Positions 12,021 to 22,756 of a DNA stretch of 64,000 nucleotides are shown piece after piece. Source of the stretch: Alisma plantago-aquatica (taxonomy: Eukaryota > Streptophyta > Magnoliopsida > Alismatales > Alismataceae); assembly GCA_963693085.1 (NCBI GenBank), contig OY856409.1:1337676915-1337740914 (forward strand). The letters are read 5' to 3'. How positions within the stretch are numbered: position 1 is the first letter of the stretch; each line of letters begins with the position of its first letter. The notes under the pieces are model-generated. The model was not told the origin of the DNA, made no database searches, and was given only the letters and a program-made list of their open reading frames with translations. Position numbers and translations under genes: made by a program.

Positions 12021-14060
12021 GAGTCTCTAATTTTGCAGGGGAGAGTGAATGCTACCAGATCATCAAGCTTTTTTGATAAGCAATTTTGAATGATGGAACT
12101 TATCCTTTTAGATAGCATAACCATTTTAGCTTGGTCGGGTCTTATTTTCTTTGTAAGAATATCCTTCAAAAACTTGGTGTAAGAGGGCATTTCAGCTATC
12201 ACTTGTACAAGTGATAGATTCACATAAATCTTATTCAATATATCCACGAATCTACTGAACTTTGTATCATCCTTTTTTCTGGAAAACCTATGGGGGAAAG
12301 GAGGAGGAGGCTTGCACACGGAATCACTTTCTTCAGAATTTGCAGCATCTTTCTTTCTTTGGTTTTGTACTTGCTCATCAATAGTTGCGTCAACAACTTC
12401 ATCAGATTTCCTTTTTGAAGAGGGAGAAGATCCTCCCACCACAGTTTCACTTCTCAAGTGGATGGACTTGCAAGTCTCCTTGAGATTCCTTTTCGGTTGG
12501 CTTGACAAAGAAATGGAAGGAGTATTTTGGTTGGCAAGGCCCTGCTGAGCTATATGATTTTCCAACATCTTTGTATGAGTGACAATGCCATCAACTTTGG
12601 AAGATAGTTGTATTATAGAGTCCTTTGAAAGCTGACCATGAGAATGGAACCCATTGTTTTGTTGCATCTGAACAGCCACAAGGTTTCCATCATGCTCTCT
12701 AAGCTTTGCTTTTGTGGTTGTTAATTGAAGCTTCTATTATTGTTGAACCCCAGTGGCTGGCTATTATTAGACAATTGCTGGTTCTCAGTTTATTGTTGAT
12801 GGCCTTGCCAATTGCTTTGTTGTGGAAGATTTTGAAAGTTGTTGTTCCTATAGGAGAAGTTAGGATGGTGTCTCCACCCTGCATTGTATGTATTGAAGAA
12901 GGGATTATAGGGTTGTTTGTTCCCATATCCATTCAATGCATTAACTTGCTCAGTTGCATTTCCCATATTAATTTGTGGAGCAAAATAAGAAGAAGAATGA
13001 TCCCTGGTGCCTCCATAAGCATCACAAACTTGTTCAACTGTTTAATAAAGTGAGTGCTCAATCTTTCAAACTTTTGTGATAGTGCATCAAACTTTTCTGC
13101 TATCAAATCAACGACATCAACAGTGTGTTTCCCGCTCGATTTCTCAGAGGTGTTGCCTAATGAATAGGAATGGCTGGTCCTCTCTATACTCCATTGACAA
13201 TGATTGAGAGCCATGTCCTCTATTATAGCATATGCTTCAATGAAGTATTTATTCATTAGGGCTCCATTTATAGCAACGCCAATCGTCATACAAGTATTGT
13301 AGAACAATCTGTTGTAGAAGGTCTGCAACAATAGCCAATTTGTCAAGCAATAATGAGGGCACAAGCATTGCATGTCCTTGAAACGCTCCCAAGAATACTA
13401 GAGCGTCTTGCCCTCGTGCTGCCTGAAGTTAGGAAGTTGACTCCTCAGTTGTGCAGTCTTGCTAGGCAGGAAGTACTTAGCAAGAAAGGCATTTAGAATT
13501 TCATCCCAACTTTTTATGGATCTCTTGGACAGTGAGGAGAGCCACGCCTTGGCTCTATGCCTTGAAGTGAAGGGAAACATAAAAAAATGTATCCCATCAG
13601 TGGATGCTCTGTTTATCTTAAAGGTCCCCACGCACTGCAAGAATTCAGCAACATGAAGAATAGGGTCTTCCATTGGAGTCCCACCAAAATGGTTAAGCCG
13701 GATCATCTACATAAATGTAGGATTGATAGAGAAATTGTTGGCTTCAATGGCAGGATGGTCTATGGCTCCACAAATGTTAATGGCATCCGACACAACAAAT
13801 TCTTTGAGTGGAAAATTGTCTTCCATATCTGGCTCTTGATGAGAACTAGGAGAAGGCGGTGGTGATGGTGACAGTGATTGTGACTCCTCAAGGTTGGGTG
13901 GATCTCCCACTTTCTTTGCCCTCTTTAGGCTACGGAAGGTGCACTCAATTTTTGAGTCAAGGTAGATGGATGGCTCCAATCCTCTCGGTGAGCGACACAT
14001 ACAACCTATAAGAAAAGAGATAAGTGAGAATTCACACAAACAAAAGAGATCACAAGGCAA
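12021..14060 (-). pseudogene. Athila-type gag
   Basis: A degenerate gag (capsid and RNA-binding protein) on the minus strand. The N-terminal frame (14060-13707) is rich in Ser and Pro. The capsid-like domain (13706-13398, then 13373-12933) includes LNHFGGTPMEDPILHVAEFL and WLSSLSKRSIKSWDEILNAF, matching the Retrotrans_gag pattern. Around 12932-12700 the correct frame reads NTYNAGWRHHPNFSYRNN, the Asn/Pro/Trp-rich block near the end of Athila gag. The stretch at 12679-11957 (240 codons) continues as a Lys/Ser-rich tail before the protease. At least three frameshifts or stops separate these parts. Confidence 0.8.
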
Positions 14061-14127
14061 AATGTAGAAATGGTGGCTTAGTCTCGAATGCTATTTAATT
14101 CTTCTACTCTAACTTGATACCGCAACT

Positions 14128-14144
14128 CCCCGACAACGGTGCCA
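14128..14144 (-). other. Primer-binding site (tRNA-Asp type)
   Basis: The minus strand reads TGGCACCGTTGTCGGGG, two changes from the TGGCGCCGTTGCCGGGG commonly seen in Athila elements. It lies a few bases inside the 5' LTR, as expected for the site where the primer tRNA anneals. Confidence 0.8.
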
Positions 14145-14150
14145 AAAAAT

Positions 14151-15841
14151 TATTGACTGATTAGATCAATTGAGTTTTACAATTTATATCCCAACTCTTT
14201 GACCACCAACAAGTATACGGGATCAATTGTAGTCGAGGTCGAACCACAGAGACCTACTTGGTTAGGCATAGGAGAATTAAAGTTCAACAATCTAAGCCAT
14301 TTATAAAAGTGAGATTGGGTGTAATTAACAATGAATCAAGCATAAACAAACTAAAACTAGATGATTGAAATCAGATTTTGAAGAATCTTAGACATTAGCA
14401 TTTCACAACCACACAATTAAACATGTGAAACTACTTAATTAGATGCATTAGCAAACTTGCAAGGAGGTTGTCGTTGTCAAACACCTTCCGATGTCATGAG
14501 ACAGTTCTCTTCTTCACAAAACACTCCCATGTATATGAACAGATTCGAACACAACCTTGATCCTCAACATGATCTAGCCACTCCCGTGGTCAAGAGTATG
14601 TTGCCATGAATTCTACTCCCTACTCCCCCATACATTCTCCCTAATAGCATAAGAAAGCATAAAACATGCATAGATGGTGGCCAGCCAAACATACAAATAG
14701 GAATACACCATATAATTTTGCGGAGAAGCAAGACTACTAACATTAAATCATTAAAATGAGTTCACATGAGTAAAAACATGGGAAATACTCTCCCATGCTC
14801 AAGAAATAGGTTTCTACTCGCACATGGTGAAGAAACACAAACACATAGCAGATTTTGCACTGTGTTTCATGATTAGAAGATGAAAAGAACAAGAGAAAAC
14901 AAAGGCTAAGCTAAAAGAGGAAGAACTCCAGCTGGAAGATGAGAATCCACCCCTAGAGCTGCCTCAACTCAGACTATCTCCTCTCCCAATAAGTTCAAAT
15001 GAGAATGGAAGATCTGCTGCACCTTTGGAGAAGAAATGGAGAAGAAATGGAGGCTGCTTTCCCAAGTAACCACCTCAAAGCTCCCAGGTCGCCCTCTTCT
15101 TGCTCTCCAAATTCTTTGGCTTGGAAAGTGTTTTAAATGAACAAAGATAACCACCCCTAATGACTCCCTCCATATTTAAAATGATGGTGGTTGCTTTAAA
15201 GTTCTGCAGAAAATCACGAAAGACACATCGTGTACTTGAGGAGACACACCGTGTTCTTTAATGTAACTGGCGACTGAACTGCTCTTCACAATAAGTACAC
15301 GACGTGTCTTCAGATGTACACACCGTGTCACTACAACTGGGGCTGACTATGTGGGTGTGGTATACACTGTGTTCTAATAGAACACGTCATGTAACTGCAC
15401 CTTAACCGATCCAAAATGAATTAATACACGACGTGTCCTAATATAAAACGTCGTGTACTCATTCACAATAACTTTTTTGGTTGCCAGGACACATAGTGTC
15501 CAGAAGTGGACACGTCGTGTCTTCTATTCTTCAGTATGGCGATGAAGACTCTGGAGAGTGACACATCGTGTGCTAATTAAGACATGACATGTCTTTTTCT
15601 GTAAATCCAAAAAGACCCTTGAATCAGCTGTAGACGTGATGGGAATCCAACAATGGACAGATTAGGGTTGGATGAACCTCTATTTGGTGTTTTTTGACAT
15701 GTACCTACAGTCAACAACATGCAGCGAGTGAGATAATGAAAAGTTGGAAAATTAAGTATGATTAGAGGTTAAACGGAAGGTAAAATTGACTGAATTTGTG
15801 TGAGGATGTGTGAAAAAAATAGATATAAAATTTACACATCA
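14151..15841 (-). repeat. 5' LTR of Athila-type element
   Basis: About 1.69 kb, the partner of 4974-6643. On the plus strand it starts TATTGACTGATTAG and ends ACACATCA, followed by the AGTAA TSD. It carries the right-hand array of near-palindromic motifs at 15220-15598. I see no coding content. Confidence 0.9.
15220..15598. repeat. Array of near-palindromic ACACGNCGTGT motifs (5' LTR copy)
   Basis: Twelve recognisable copies: near 15222, 15245, 15297, 15320, 15363, 15381, 15426, 15446, 15488, 15509, 15563 and 15583. Some read ACACGACGTGT and others the reverse complement ACACGTCGTGT; pairs form small hairpins. In own orientation the array begins about 240 bp into the LTR, upstream of any likely transcription start. 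Confidence 0.75.
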
Positions 15842-15998
15842 AGTAACATCATTATTTTGACATCTACTTATATGTGTCAACATCTCATGACCAAGACAAA
15901 CATAATAGATGGAATTACCTTTTATTATTATCAAATAATGTATCTAATGCCACACTCCAATCACCATATGATTAGCTCTTTGGGCATACATACCTACA
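15842..15998 (-). repeat. 3' LTR of minus-strand copia, second segment
   Basis: This is the inner end of the copia LTR after the Athila-type insertion. It starts with the second AGTAA copy and aligns with 38590-38742. It ends TACCTACA at 15998, the inverse of the LTR start seen at 18688 and 32101. Confidence 0.85.
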
Positions 15999-16014
15999 AA
16001 CACCCACTTGCACT
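15999..16014 (-). other. Polypurine tract of minus-strand copia
   Basis: The minus strand reads AAGTGCAAGTGGGTG before the LTR, matching the plus-strand copia (AAGTGCAAGTGGGAG at 32085-32098). It is the plus-strand priming site. Confidence 0.75.
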
Positions 16015-18682
16015 TAGAGCCTATTACCCATGAATCATATTCCAAGTGATATTTAACATGTCCATCATGTTTATTCTACGCAAGTGATTTTATATTGGGT
16101 TTAGAAATGTTTGCTTTAAGTCAATATTTTGCAATTTTCACATCTCTTTGTTGTATGACATCTAGTATGAGATGGAATTGTTGTAGTGTGATATCTGAGA
16201 TTCCCAACCTATCTAGTAGCTCCATTGTTGTCACAATATTTCACCCATATGTTCTTGATCCATACAATATCCTCTGTTGTTCTCATAACATAGAGATACT
16301 TGACTTCTTTTGTAGATTGAAACAAATGTCATTAGCTTAGAACCCCTTCCTAGCTTATTGTTTTGGTTTTAATGTCAAACATAAATTTAGATTACGATCA
16401 TTAATTTGTCAGTTTGGAAGCTTGAATCGGTGTAACCCTTTACACCCAACTCTTCATTATTACCATAACCAAGGAACATATCTTTTTAGTGCTTTACAAT
16501 CACCCAAGGATGTTCTTTATGGTAGTCCAGTGACTCTCAGTGACATCTAACATATATCCTCTCGTAATGTCCAATACATATAAGATTGCTAGGTAGGTAT
16601 ATATATGTCCTCTCATCATGTCCAATACATGTGAGATGACTTGATATCCTCTCATTATGTCCAATACATATGAGATAATCAGATATCCTCTCATCATTTC
16701 CAATACATACGAGATAACTGGATATCCTATCGTCACATCCAATACATATGAGATAACGAGATACATAACATTGCCTTTAAGATAGATCCAATGGCGAATG
16801 CATATGGCATCTATTCCATGTGTCCCCATTCTTCATAAAACTAGGATGCTAGGTTCCTAAGAGACTAACTCCATGGAATATGAACAAGTTCTCTCTTATT
16901 GAGTCATGCATGCTGAACCCTTCAATGACTTGCCAATGTATGTTCTCTTTCTTAGGTCAAGAGGCTTTCTAGATCTATATCTATAGATCTCAATCCCTAT
17001 CACATAGGTAGTCTTGCCTAAACCCTTCATAGAGAAAGTGTTTCCATCTAGGTTTTAACATTTATAGGATAATGATGTTATTCCTCATCATAATGTGGAA
17101 TATAAATTTTCTCCCACTAAATCTCTTGTAATCACTTATTTCATCTTCATTCTAACTGAAGTCAAACTCTTTGACTATCTTGTCAAATTGAAGATTCCAT
17201 CTCTGAGATGCTTTCTTAAATCCACAAATTGACCTTTGTATCTTATAGACTTTATTTGCATTATTGGATTTATAAAACCTTTAGGCCGTGTCACATACAC
17301 ATCCTCATAGTTATTCCTATCAAGGAATGTGGTTCTTAACATCCATATGCCAAATCTCATAGTCATATTAAGCTGCAACAACAAGCATGATCCATATGGA
17401 TTTAACCATGGTAACTAGTGAAAGACTTCATCATGTTCAACACCTTGAACTAGTTTGACACTTTTTGCAACCAATTTATCCCATGTTGGTCTTCTTACAA
17501 TGACCCAAATGCACCTTATGGGTTTTACCCCTTCAGGTGGATCCACCAAGGTTATACCTTGTTGGTTGACATGGAGTCTGTCTTGGATCTTATGGCCTCC
17601 AACCATGTTTCAGATTCTAGTCCCTCAATAGTTTTTTGGTAGGTTGTTGATTCATCATCTATGATCAACTAAACACCTTTATGAGTTATAAGATATCACC
17701 ATTTTTCAAACTCAAGGTGTGTTCTACTAGAACTATGAGTTCTGTGTGTTACAAAAAGGAACTTCAGATGCCACAATAGCTTGCGATTCTCTTTGTTCCT
17801 ACTATACCTCTTTAGGTTCAATATTTTCTTGTTCGTCTTGAATATTTTGAAATCTACTTTACTCCCACTAATTCCTTTGGAACCAAGTTCCTATTTAGGA
17901 ATACAACCATCATGATCAATAAACAACTTTATTTTAGGATTGGGATAAGAGTACTATTTAACAAAATAACATTTATGTGATTTTTTAGACAAAACTTTTA
18001 AGAAACTATTTTCTTATATAAGCATTCATCCCTAATCACTATAAAAGACACATCAATACACCTCCCATGCCATATGTCATGTGGTGTCTTTTGAATTAAT
18101 TTAGACGGTAGATTGTTTAGTGTTAAGCATGTGCCTAAAAGAAATTGGAATATCAAGTAGATTTTATTGATAATCGCACCATGGCTTAACAAGGTGTGAT
18201 TCCTTCTTTCTAAAACACTCTCATGATACACTATCTTTGTGTTTTAGGTGGAGTTCATCATGATACATGATCTCTCCAGAAGGTCCTCAAACTCTTGGTT
18301 TAAAATATTTCAACATCGATCACATCGAAGTATCTTAATCCTTTTACCAAGTTAGTTATATACTTCATACATAATCTCCTTGAACACTCCAAGAGATTCA
18401 GAGTTGAATTTCATTAAATACAAACTTCCATATCTACTGATAACATCAGTAAATATATAATGAAGTACTTGCAACTACCTTTAGCATTTAATCTAAAAAG
18501 TCTACATACATCAATATGTATAAAGCCTAATAGAGCAATCACTCTCTTACTACATCTAGTGAAGATGCTTTTGTCATATTGCACAATAAATAAGATATGC
18601 ATATATCTATTGATTCAATAATCAAAATAGTCTACATAACCATCATATGGATTCTATAGATGCACTTATCACTCATGTGCTC
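16015..18682 (-). pseudogene. Copia pol remnant: integrase, reverse transcriptase, RNase H
   Basis: Reading leftwards on the minus strand, the integrase N-terminal part (18602-18414) shows the block RVIALLGFIHIDVCRLF. The integrase C-terminal part (18231-17998) shows ERRNHTLLSHGAIIN and KLIQKTPHDIWHGR. The reverse transcriptase starts at 17606-17415 with VDPPEGVKPIRCIWV and continues at 17384-17175 with WMLRTTFLDRNNYEDVYVTRP. RNase H remains near 16350-16020, including DNNGATR and the tail before the polypurine tract. The order integrase then reverse transcriptase is diagnostic for Ty1/copia. There are many stops, and a minisatellite has expanded inside it at 16558-16764. The plus-strand copia inserted at its upstream edge. 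Confidence 0.8.
16558..16764 (-). repeat. 39-bp minisatellite inside copia pol
   Basis: Five tandem units start at 16558, 16609, 16648, 16687 and 16726. The last four are exactly 39 bp and the first is 51 bp. Each plus-strand unit is close to CCTCTCATCATGTCCAATAC followed by ATATGAGATAACTGGATAT. On the minus strand 39 bp is 13 codons, reading like ISYVLDMMRGYQV, which sits where copia pol has its conserved TRPD...SRYQ stretch. The repeat is thus an expansion of a pol segment. Confidence 0.8.
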
Positions 18683-18687
18683 TAGAT

Positions 18688-20937
18688 TGTTGGTTATGTA
18701 TGCCCATAGAGCAAATCATATGATGATTGACATGGCGTAATCACCTAAAAGGATTTGTTTAATAATAACACATAAATAAAGGCAAGCTTTCAATTCATTT
18801 GTTTCACTCAGTTATGAGATAATGAGGATACAAAGTGAATGTCTAGAGAATTATATTACTCAATGACATATGTTGTCAAGTTCCTATCCTTATGATGAGA
18901 TCATACAAATGTTAAGAGTACATATACATAATCTCATTATGTCCATGATCAGTTGTTATTATGGAAGGTTGATAGACAACAATAACACATAAGATCAGAG
19001 TGTGAGTTGGTTGATGACTAAATCTCATTAGTCATGATATGGCAATATCAAACCAAGCACACAGATATATGTTAGAGAACAGTGTATCAGACAAATCCAC
19101 CTTGAGAGTGACACATGGTTTTGTGGTCACAGTCGTCTCTCATAGTGAAGGTGGTGATTGTGATTCTTAGACCTGAAATCACTACACTCGTTACATGTCA
19201 TTGGGTACACTTTGAAATCATCAAACGCAGTCCTGAAACATGGGTTGTTATAACGATGATGATTGGGTGACTTTGACACATGGGGATAGACTATGAGTGA
19301 TAGATATGAGATTTGTCCCTTCTACCAGAGTATGATATCTTGGCCACTTGATTAGCGAGATTGAGAAAGACATGCGCATGCACATGTAAATCAATATATG
19401 ATATTGAGATCACATTATCTCAAGTAATATGCTCTTGGTTCAAGGAATAGGATTGAACGTTTATAGGATGACCTTCCATGCCTCGAGTTCATCCTGGATA
19501 TCAGAGACAAAAGAATTATACAATCACTGCAACACCTTACATAGATTGTAGGTGGAAGTTGTTCTTCGAATTTCCATTTCACTTGGGTAGCACTGATGTG
19601 TGAATAGGAACCAATCTTTGCTTGTGATGTCATAAGAGTTATGGACATTCACTAAGAACGTGATATGGGGCCTATAAGGTCACACACATAGGAACTCATC
19701 TAGAAGAGGAGTTTGATCTTGAACGACAATTGGATAGATTACTAAAGTGTTTAGATATTCAATTCACGCAACTGATTGCTTGATTGACTGACCAGGTCTG
19801 CCAAATGACCATCTCACCAAGTGAGACATCTATTTGGGAAGCCAGACATGCATATCAATTAGTTGAGATGGCTGTTTGGGGGTCAGGTTGATCGAAGATC
19901 GATTTGGCTTAGTTATGACCTTGAACCGGTCAGTTCAATGTGATTGAACTGACTGACTCAACTCAACTCACCACACGGCCATCTGGGTGAGTGAGATGGG
20001 CATCTCACTTGGGTGAGACAGCTCAGTTGGATCGAATGAAGGTTTAGGATGTTTCCTGAATAGTTTTCATTGTTATTTACTTGAGGAACGAGGAAATTAA
20101 TTTGAGATATTAATTGAATTCGAAACAGCCAAATTCATTTCATATTGGGAACTACCAAACAACCATTTGGTAGTGTGAGATGACCGTCTCATGCACCAAA
20201 CAACTATCTGGGTGTGCAAAACAGCTCTTTCGGCTATTGGAGATTGTGAAAATCTAATATCATCTGATTCTTTCCACTCCCACACCTTTATCCTGTATCA
20301 GATAGCAACCATGAATGTTGACCATGGCCTCTACTATAAATAGAGGGGTACTGGGGGCTTCCCAGGACAACAACATAACACAGACAACTGAGAATCAGTT
20401 TCTCTGACAACTATTTTCCTCTCTGATTGTGGTAACCAAGAGAGCCCAGGCAAGTCCTACCCCGATAGGGAGGGATAGCCAAAGGGAGAGAACAACTGAT
20501 AGTTGTCGTTGTGGAAGAGCATGTTGGTGACTAGTACACCAATGAGGAGGACAACTCCTTCCTGTCCATTCTTGGCGAACGACATGAGTTCTAGTTGGTC
20601 TGTGTGGACTACTCTAAAGGTAGGAGTCCCTTGGTTGCTACTCAGAGAGCAAAGTCAACCTGCAGTATGTGGCGAGACCACATGAGTCGTTGTAGAGGTT
20701 GCACAAATGTTGTTCGTGGTGAAGACCATGAGCCGCACAACTGCCTTCCAAGAGCAACTCATCAATAGTTGAAAAGAAGTGAGTTTTGTTGCTGGACTTG
20801 CTCTAGGACCATGTATAACTCACTAAAACCATCCTTCCTATTTCATAGGAGTTGACACGATCTTGCTATATTGGAGAATATGAATAGATAAAATTTTTTA
20901 TTTCTGCTGCTATACTCTGTGCCCATATTTTCCAACA
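18688..20937 (+). repeat. 5' LTR of plus-strand copia
   Basis: About 2.25 kb, starting TGTTGGTTATG and ending TTTTCCAACA. This is long for a copia LTR. It holds a TATA box at 20335 and, upstream of it (19790-20260), a cluster of GAGACGG/CCGTCTC-like palindromes. Confidence 0.92.
20335..20342 (+). promoter_or_regulatory. TATA box of copia LTR
   Basis: TATAAATA within CTACTATAAATAGAGGGG, followed by a GC-richer stretch. It is conserved in all four copia LTRs of the window, so it is the best promoter candidate for the element's RNA. Confidence 0.65.
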
Positions 20938-20938
20938 G

Positions 20939-20951
20939 TGGTATTAGAGTC
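20939..20951 (+). other. Primer-binding site (initiator tRNA-Met type)
   Basis: TGGTATTAGAGTC follows the LTR end after one base. The canonical sequence is TGGTATCAGAGC, and the minus-strand sister keeps TGGTATCAGAGTC. Confidence 0.8.
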
Positions 20952-21043
20952 ACATCAATTTACTATGTTTTAGGATAATCTATATGATCAGATTTTTGGT
21001 TTTATCATTTATTTATTGCATACGATGCTAATATTTAAACTTT

Positions 21044-21500
21044 CACTACTACAGAAACAACATTCAATGTCGCTTTTCTGGGCGTTGGTTATTTAACAAA
21101 ACCGACGCCTATAATATTCAACGTCAGATATTTAGGAACCCTGACGTCTATATTCAAAGACCAGCTAGACACGAGTACCACTTTATATTCAACGTCGGCT
21201 GGGTAAAACAAACCGACGCCTAAAATCACCCGCGAAATCTAATTTTCGAGCGAAAATTTTTTTGCCCCAAAGTATCACATACATTGTCAGTTTTTTAACT
21301 ACTAACCGACGCCGGTATAAGATGGAAATTTATGTGAAAAGTTCCAATTTAGGCGTCGGTTATCCTTTGATAACCGACGTTGATAATGGTTCCTGCCAAA
21401 TAATTTAGGGCAAAGATTGTCTAATTAGACGTCAGTTTTTTCATATCGACCGATGCTTAAAGGTAAAAGGCGTCAGTTTTCCAGATAACTGACATTGTTG
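21044..21500. repeat. CACTA left end: terminal and subterminal repeats
   Basis: After the 14-bp terminal repeat, the motif AACCGACGCC or its inverse GGCGTCGGTT recurs about ten times with small changes, for example near 21101, 21207, 21305, 21352, 21372 and 21467. Such arrays are the known docking sites of the TNPA-type protein in En/Spm elements. Confidence 0.8.
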
Positions 21501-21529
21501 ACAAACTTAATAGACCCGTATCACCCGAC

Positions 21530-21830
21530 TCTTCCCCTTCCTTCCTGTTTCATCACGATAGTTTTCTGCTGTGATTGCCGCTCGTCTAAAATCGCCCGAC
21601 GATCGCCCGACGACCCCCGTTGCTGCTTGCTGCCGCTGCTACTGGTGCGGCTCTGCTCGCCGCCGCCGCTGCCGCTGCGTCTTCTTTCTCCTGCTGCCAC
21701 CACCGCTGGTCTGCTCTGCTCTTATCCTGGTGCCACTGCTGCTCGCCGCTCTACTCTGGTCTTCGCTTGCTCGCCGCCACTACTGTCGCCGGTCGCTTCC
21801 GCTCTTCTCCACACTAGCTCCAGGTAGCCC
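21530..21830 (+). other. GC-rich low-complexity leader of the CACTA gene
   Basis: A 300-bp C/T- and GCCGCTGC-rich stretch that stands out against the AT-rich surroundings. Open frames exist on both strands, but all are low-complexity (Leu, Pro, Cys, Ser), which fits an untranslated leader better than protein. A first coding exon cannot be excluded. Confidence 0.5.
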
Positions 21831-21873
21831 TAGCCTCTTTGCTTCTTTCTCTGTAACTTTCCTTCTCCGTAGC

Positions 21874-21985
21874 TCCTTACCAACAGCAAGCACAGCCGTG
21901 GATGTGTTGGACTACCATGGCTGTGTTTTCCAGCACGGCCGTGGTAGGCCAACACAGCCACGACCGTGCTTGCTGTTGATAAGGA
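21874..21985. repeat. 112-bp inverted repeat (hairpin) in CACTA leader
   Basis: Two 52-bp arms, 21874-21925 and 21934-21985, pair around an 8-base loop with seven mismatches by hand count. The arms contain CACGGCCGTGG-like and CAACAGCAAGCAC blocks. Related CGACCGTGC words occur at 26560-26660. Confidence 0.8.
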
Positions 21986-22156
21986 TATGAACAAATCTTT
22001 ATGTAATGCTTTATGTAAATCCTAGGATACGAACAAATCTTTTGCTTGCATATATTTGTGTTTCTAATCCTAATGTTTGAACTAATTCAGTAAATTTTGA
22101 TGTATGTTGAAATAAGATTTAAACTTGTCCATTCTAGCATCCTAATTTGATTTATT

Positions 22157-22232
22157 AAACCCTAACATTGATGAAACCCTAACATCAATTGTGATGAAAC
22201 CCTAACATTAATTGTGATGAAACCCTAACATG
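22157..22232 (+). repeat. Short tandem repeat, about 23-25 bp unit
   Basis: Three copies of a unit like GATGAAACCCTAACATCAAT in the CACTA leader, between two hairpins. Confidence 0.65.
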
Positions 22233-22270
22233 TACCTATCTATTATTGTGTTTGTTGGCCTAGAAACCCG

Positions 22271-22303
22271 TCCAAGATTTACTCATTAGGAGTAAATTTT
22301 GGA
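22271..22303. repeat. Short inverted repeat in CACTA leader
   Basis: TCCAAGATTTACT pairs with AGTAAATTTTGGA around CATTAGG, with one mismatch. It lies about 20 bp before the large foldback at 22326. Confidence 0.6.
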
Positions 22304-22325
22304 TAGTCCGCGGTTTGGGATTGTT

Positions 22326-22515
22326 CTTGAACACCTAATCTCACTTAGGATGTAAGTGTATAATGTGTATTGGGTTTTTGAGAAAATTTCGATAGCATTT
22401 CCCTGTTTGTTCTCTAAGTACATATGTACTTAGAGAACAACAGGGAAATGCTGCCGAAATTTTCTCGAAAACCCAATACACATTATACACTTACTAGTGA
22501 GATTAGGTGTTCAAG
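22326..22515. repeat. 190-bp near-perfect foldback in CACTA leader
   Basis: Left arm 22326-22423 and right arm 22424-22515 are inverse copies meeting at CATATG. They differ only by a 5-base indel, one extra T, a T/C change and an AT/GC change. Inside the arms are blocks such as TAAGTGTATAATGTGTATTG and GCATTTCCCTGTT. The loop is practically absent. It lies about 240 bp upstream of the candidate start codon at 22757. Confidence 0.85.
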
Positions 22516-22756
22516 GATGGGATAGGTGGTACACATTTATTATATATCAGAATGATGACTTATATGTGCACTGAGATCACAATGAAGGATTGCTAATTGA
22601 TAAAAGATCACAATTTTAGAGGCATGCATGTTTATATTTTTTTATTGAAGCTAAATGTTTGCTTTTTTAATATCAATATCATTTTCAGATTTGATGTTTC
22701 ATTATCTTCTAGTTAATACAAATGCTAAATGTTTGCCTTTTTAATGACATTTTCAG

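Larger units (their letters stand above)
4974..15841 (-). mobile_element. Athila-type Ty3/gypsy retrotransposon
   Basis: A full-length but dead element on the minus strand. Its LTRs are 4974-6643 and 14151-15841, with own ends TGATGTG at the 5' end and AACA or AATA at the 3' end. The 5-bp TSD AGTAA lies at 4969-4973 and 15842-15846. The uninterrupted target is visible near 38590. In its own order it has a tRNA-Asp-type primer-binding site, gag, protease, reverse transcriptase, RNase H, integrase, about 1.8 kb of non-coding DNA and a polypurine tract. The Athila assignment rests on the primer-binding site, the gag C-terminus and RT blocks such as RRMPFGLCNAP. No env-like frame is visible. LTRs differ by roughly 8-9 percent by eye. 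Confidence 0.9.

Noticed and set aside
12706..13053. Plus-strand frame with hydrophobic stretches (possible membrane protein)
   Set aside because: Antisense to the Asn-rich gag C-terminus of the Athila-type element, which produces Leu/Ile runs on the opposite strand.
21571..21990. 139-codon plus-strand frame rich in Arg, Cys, Leu and Ser
   Set aside because: Low-complexity GC-rich leader with open frames on both strands; it ends inside a hairpin and has no family signature.
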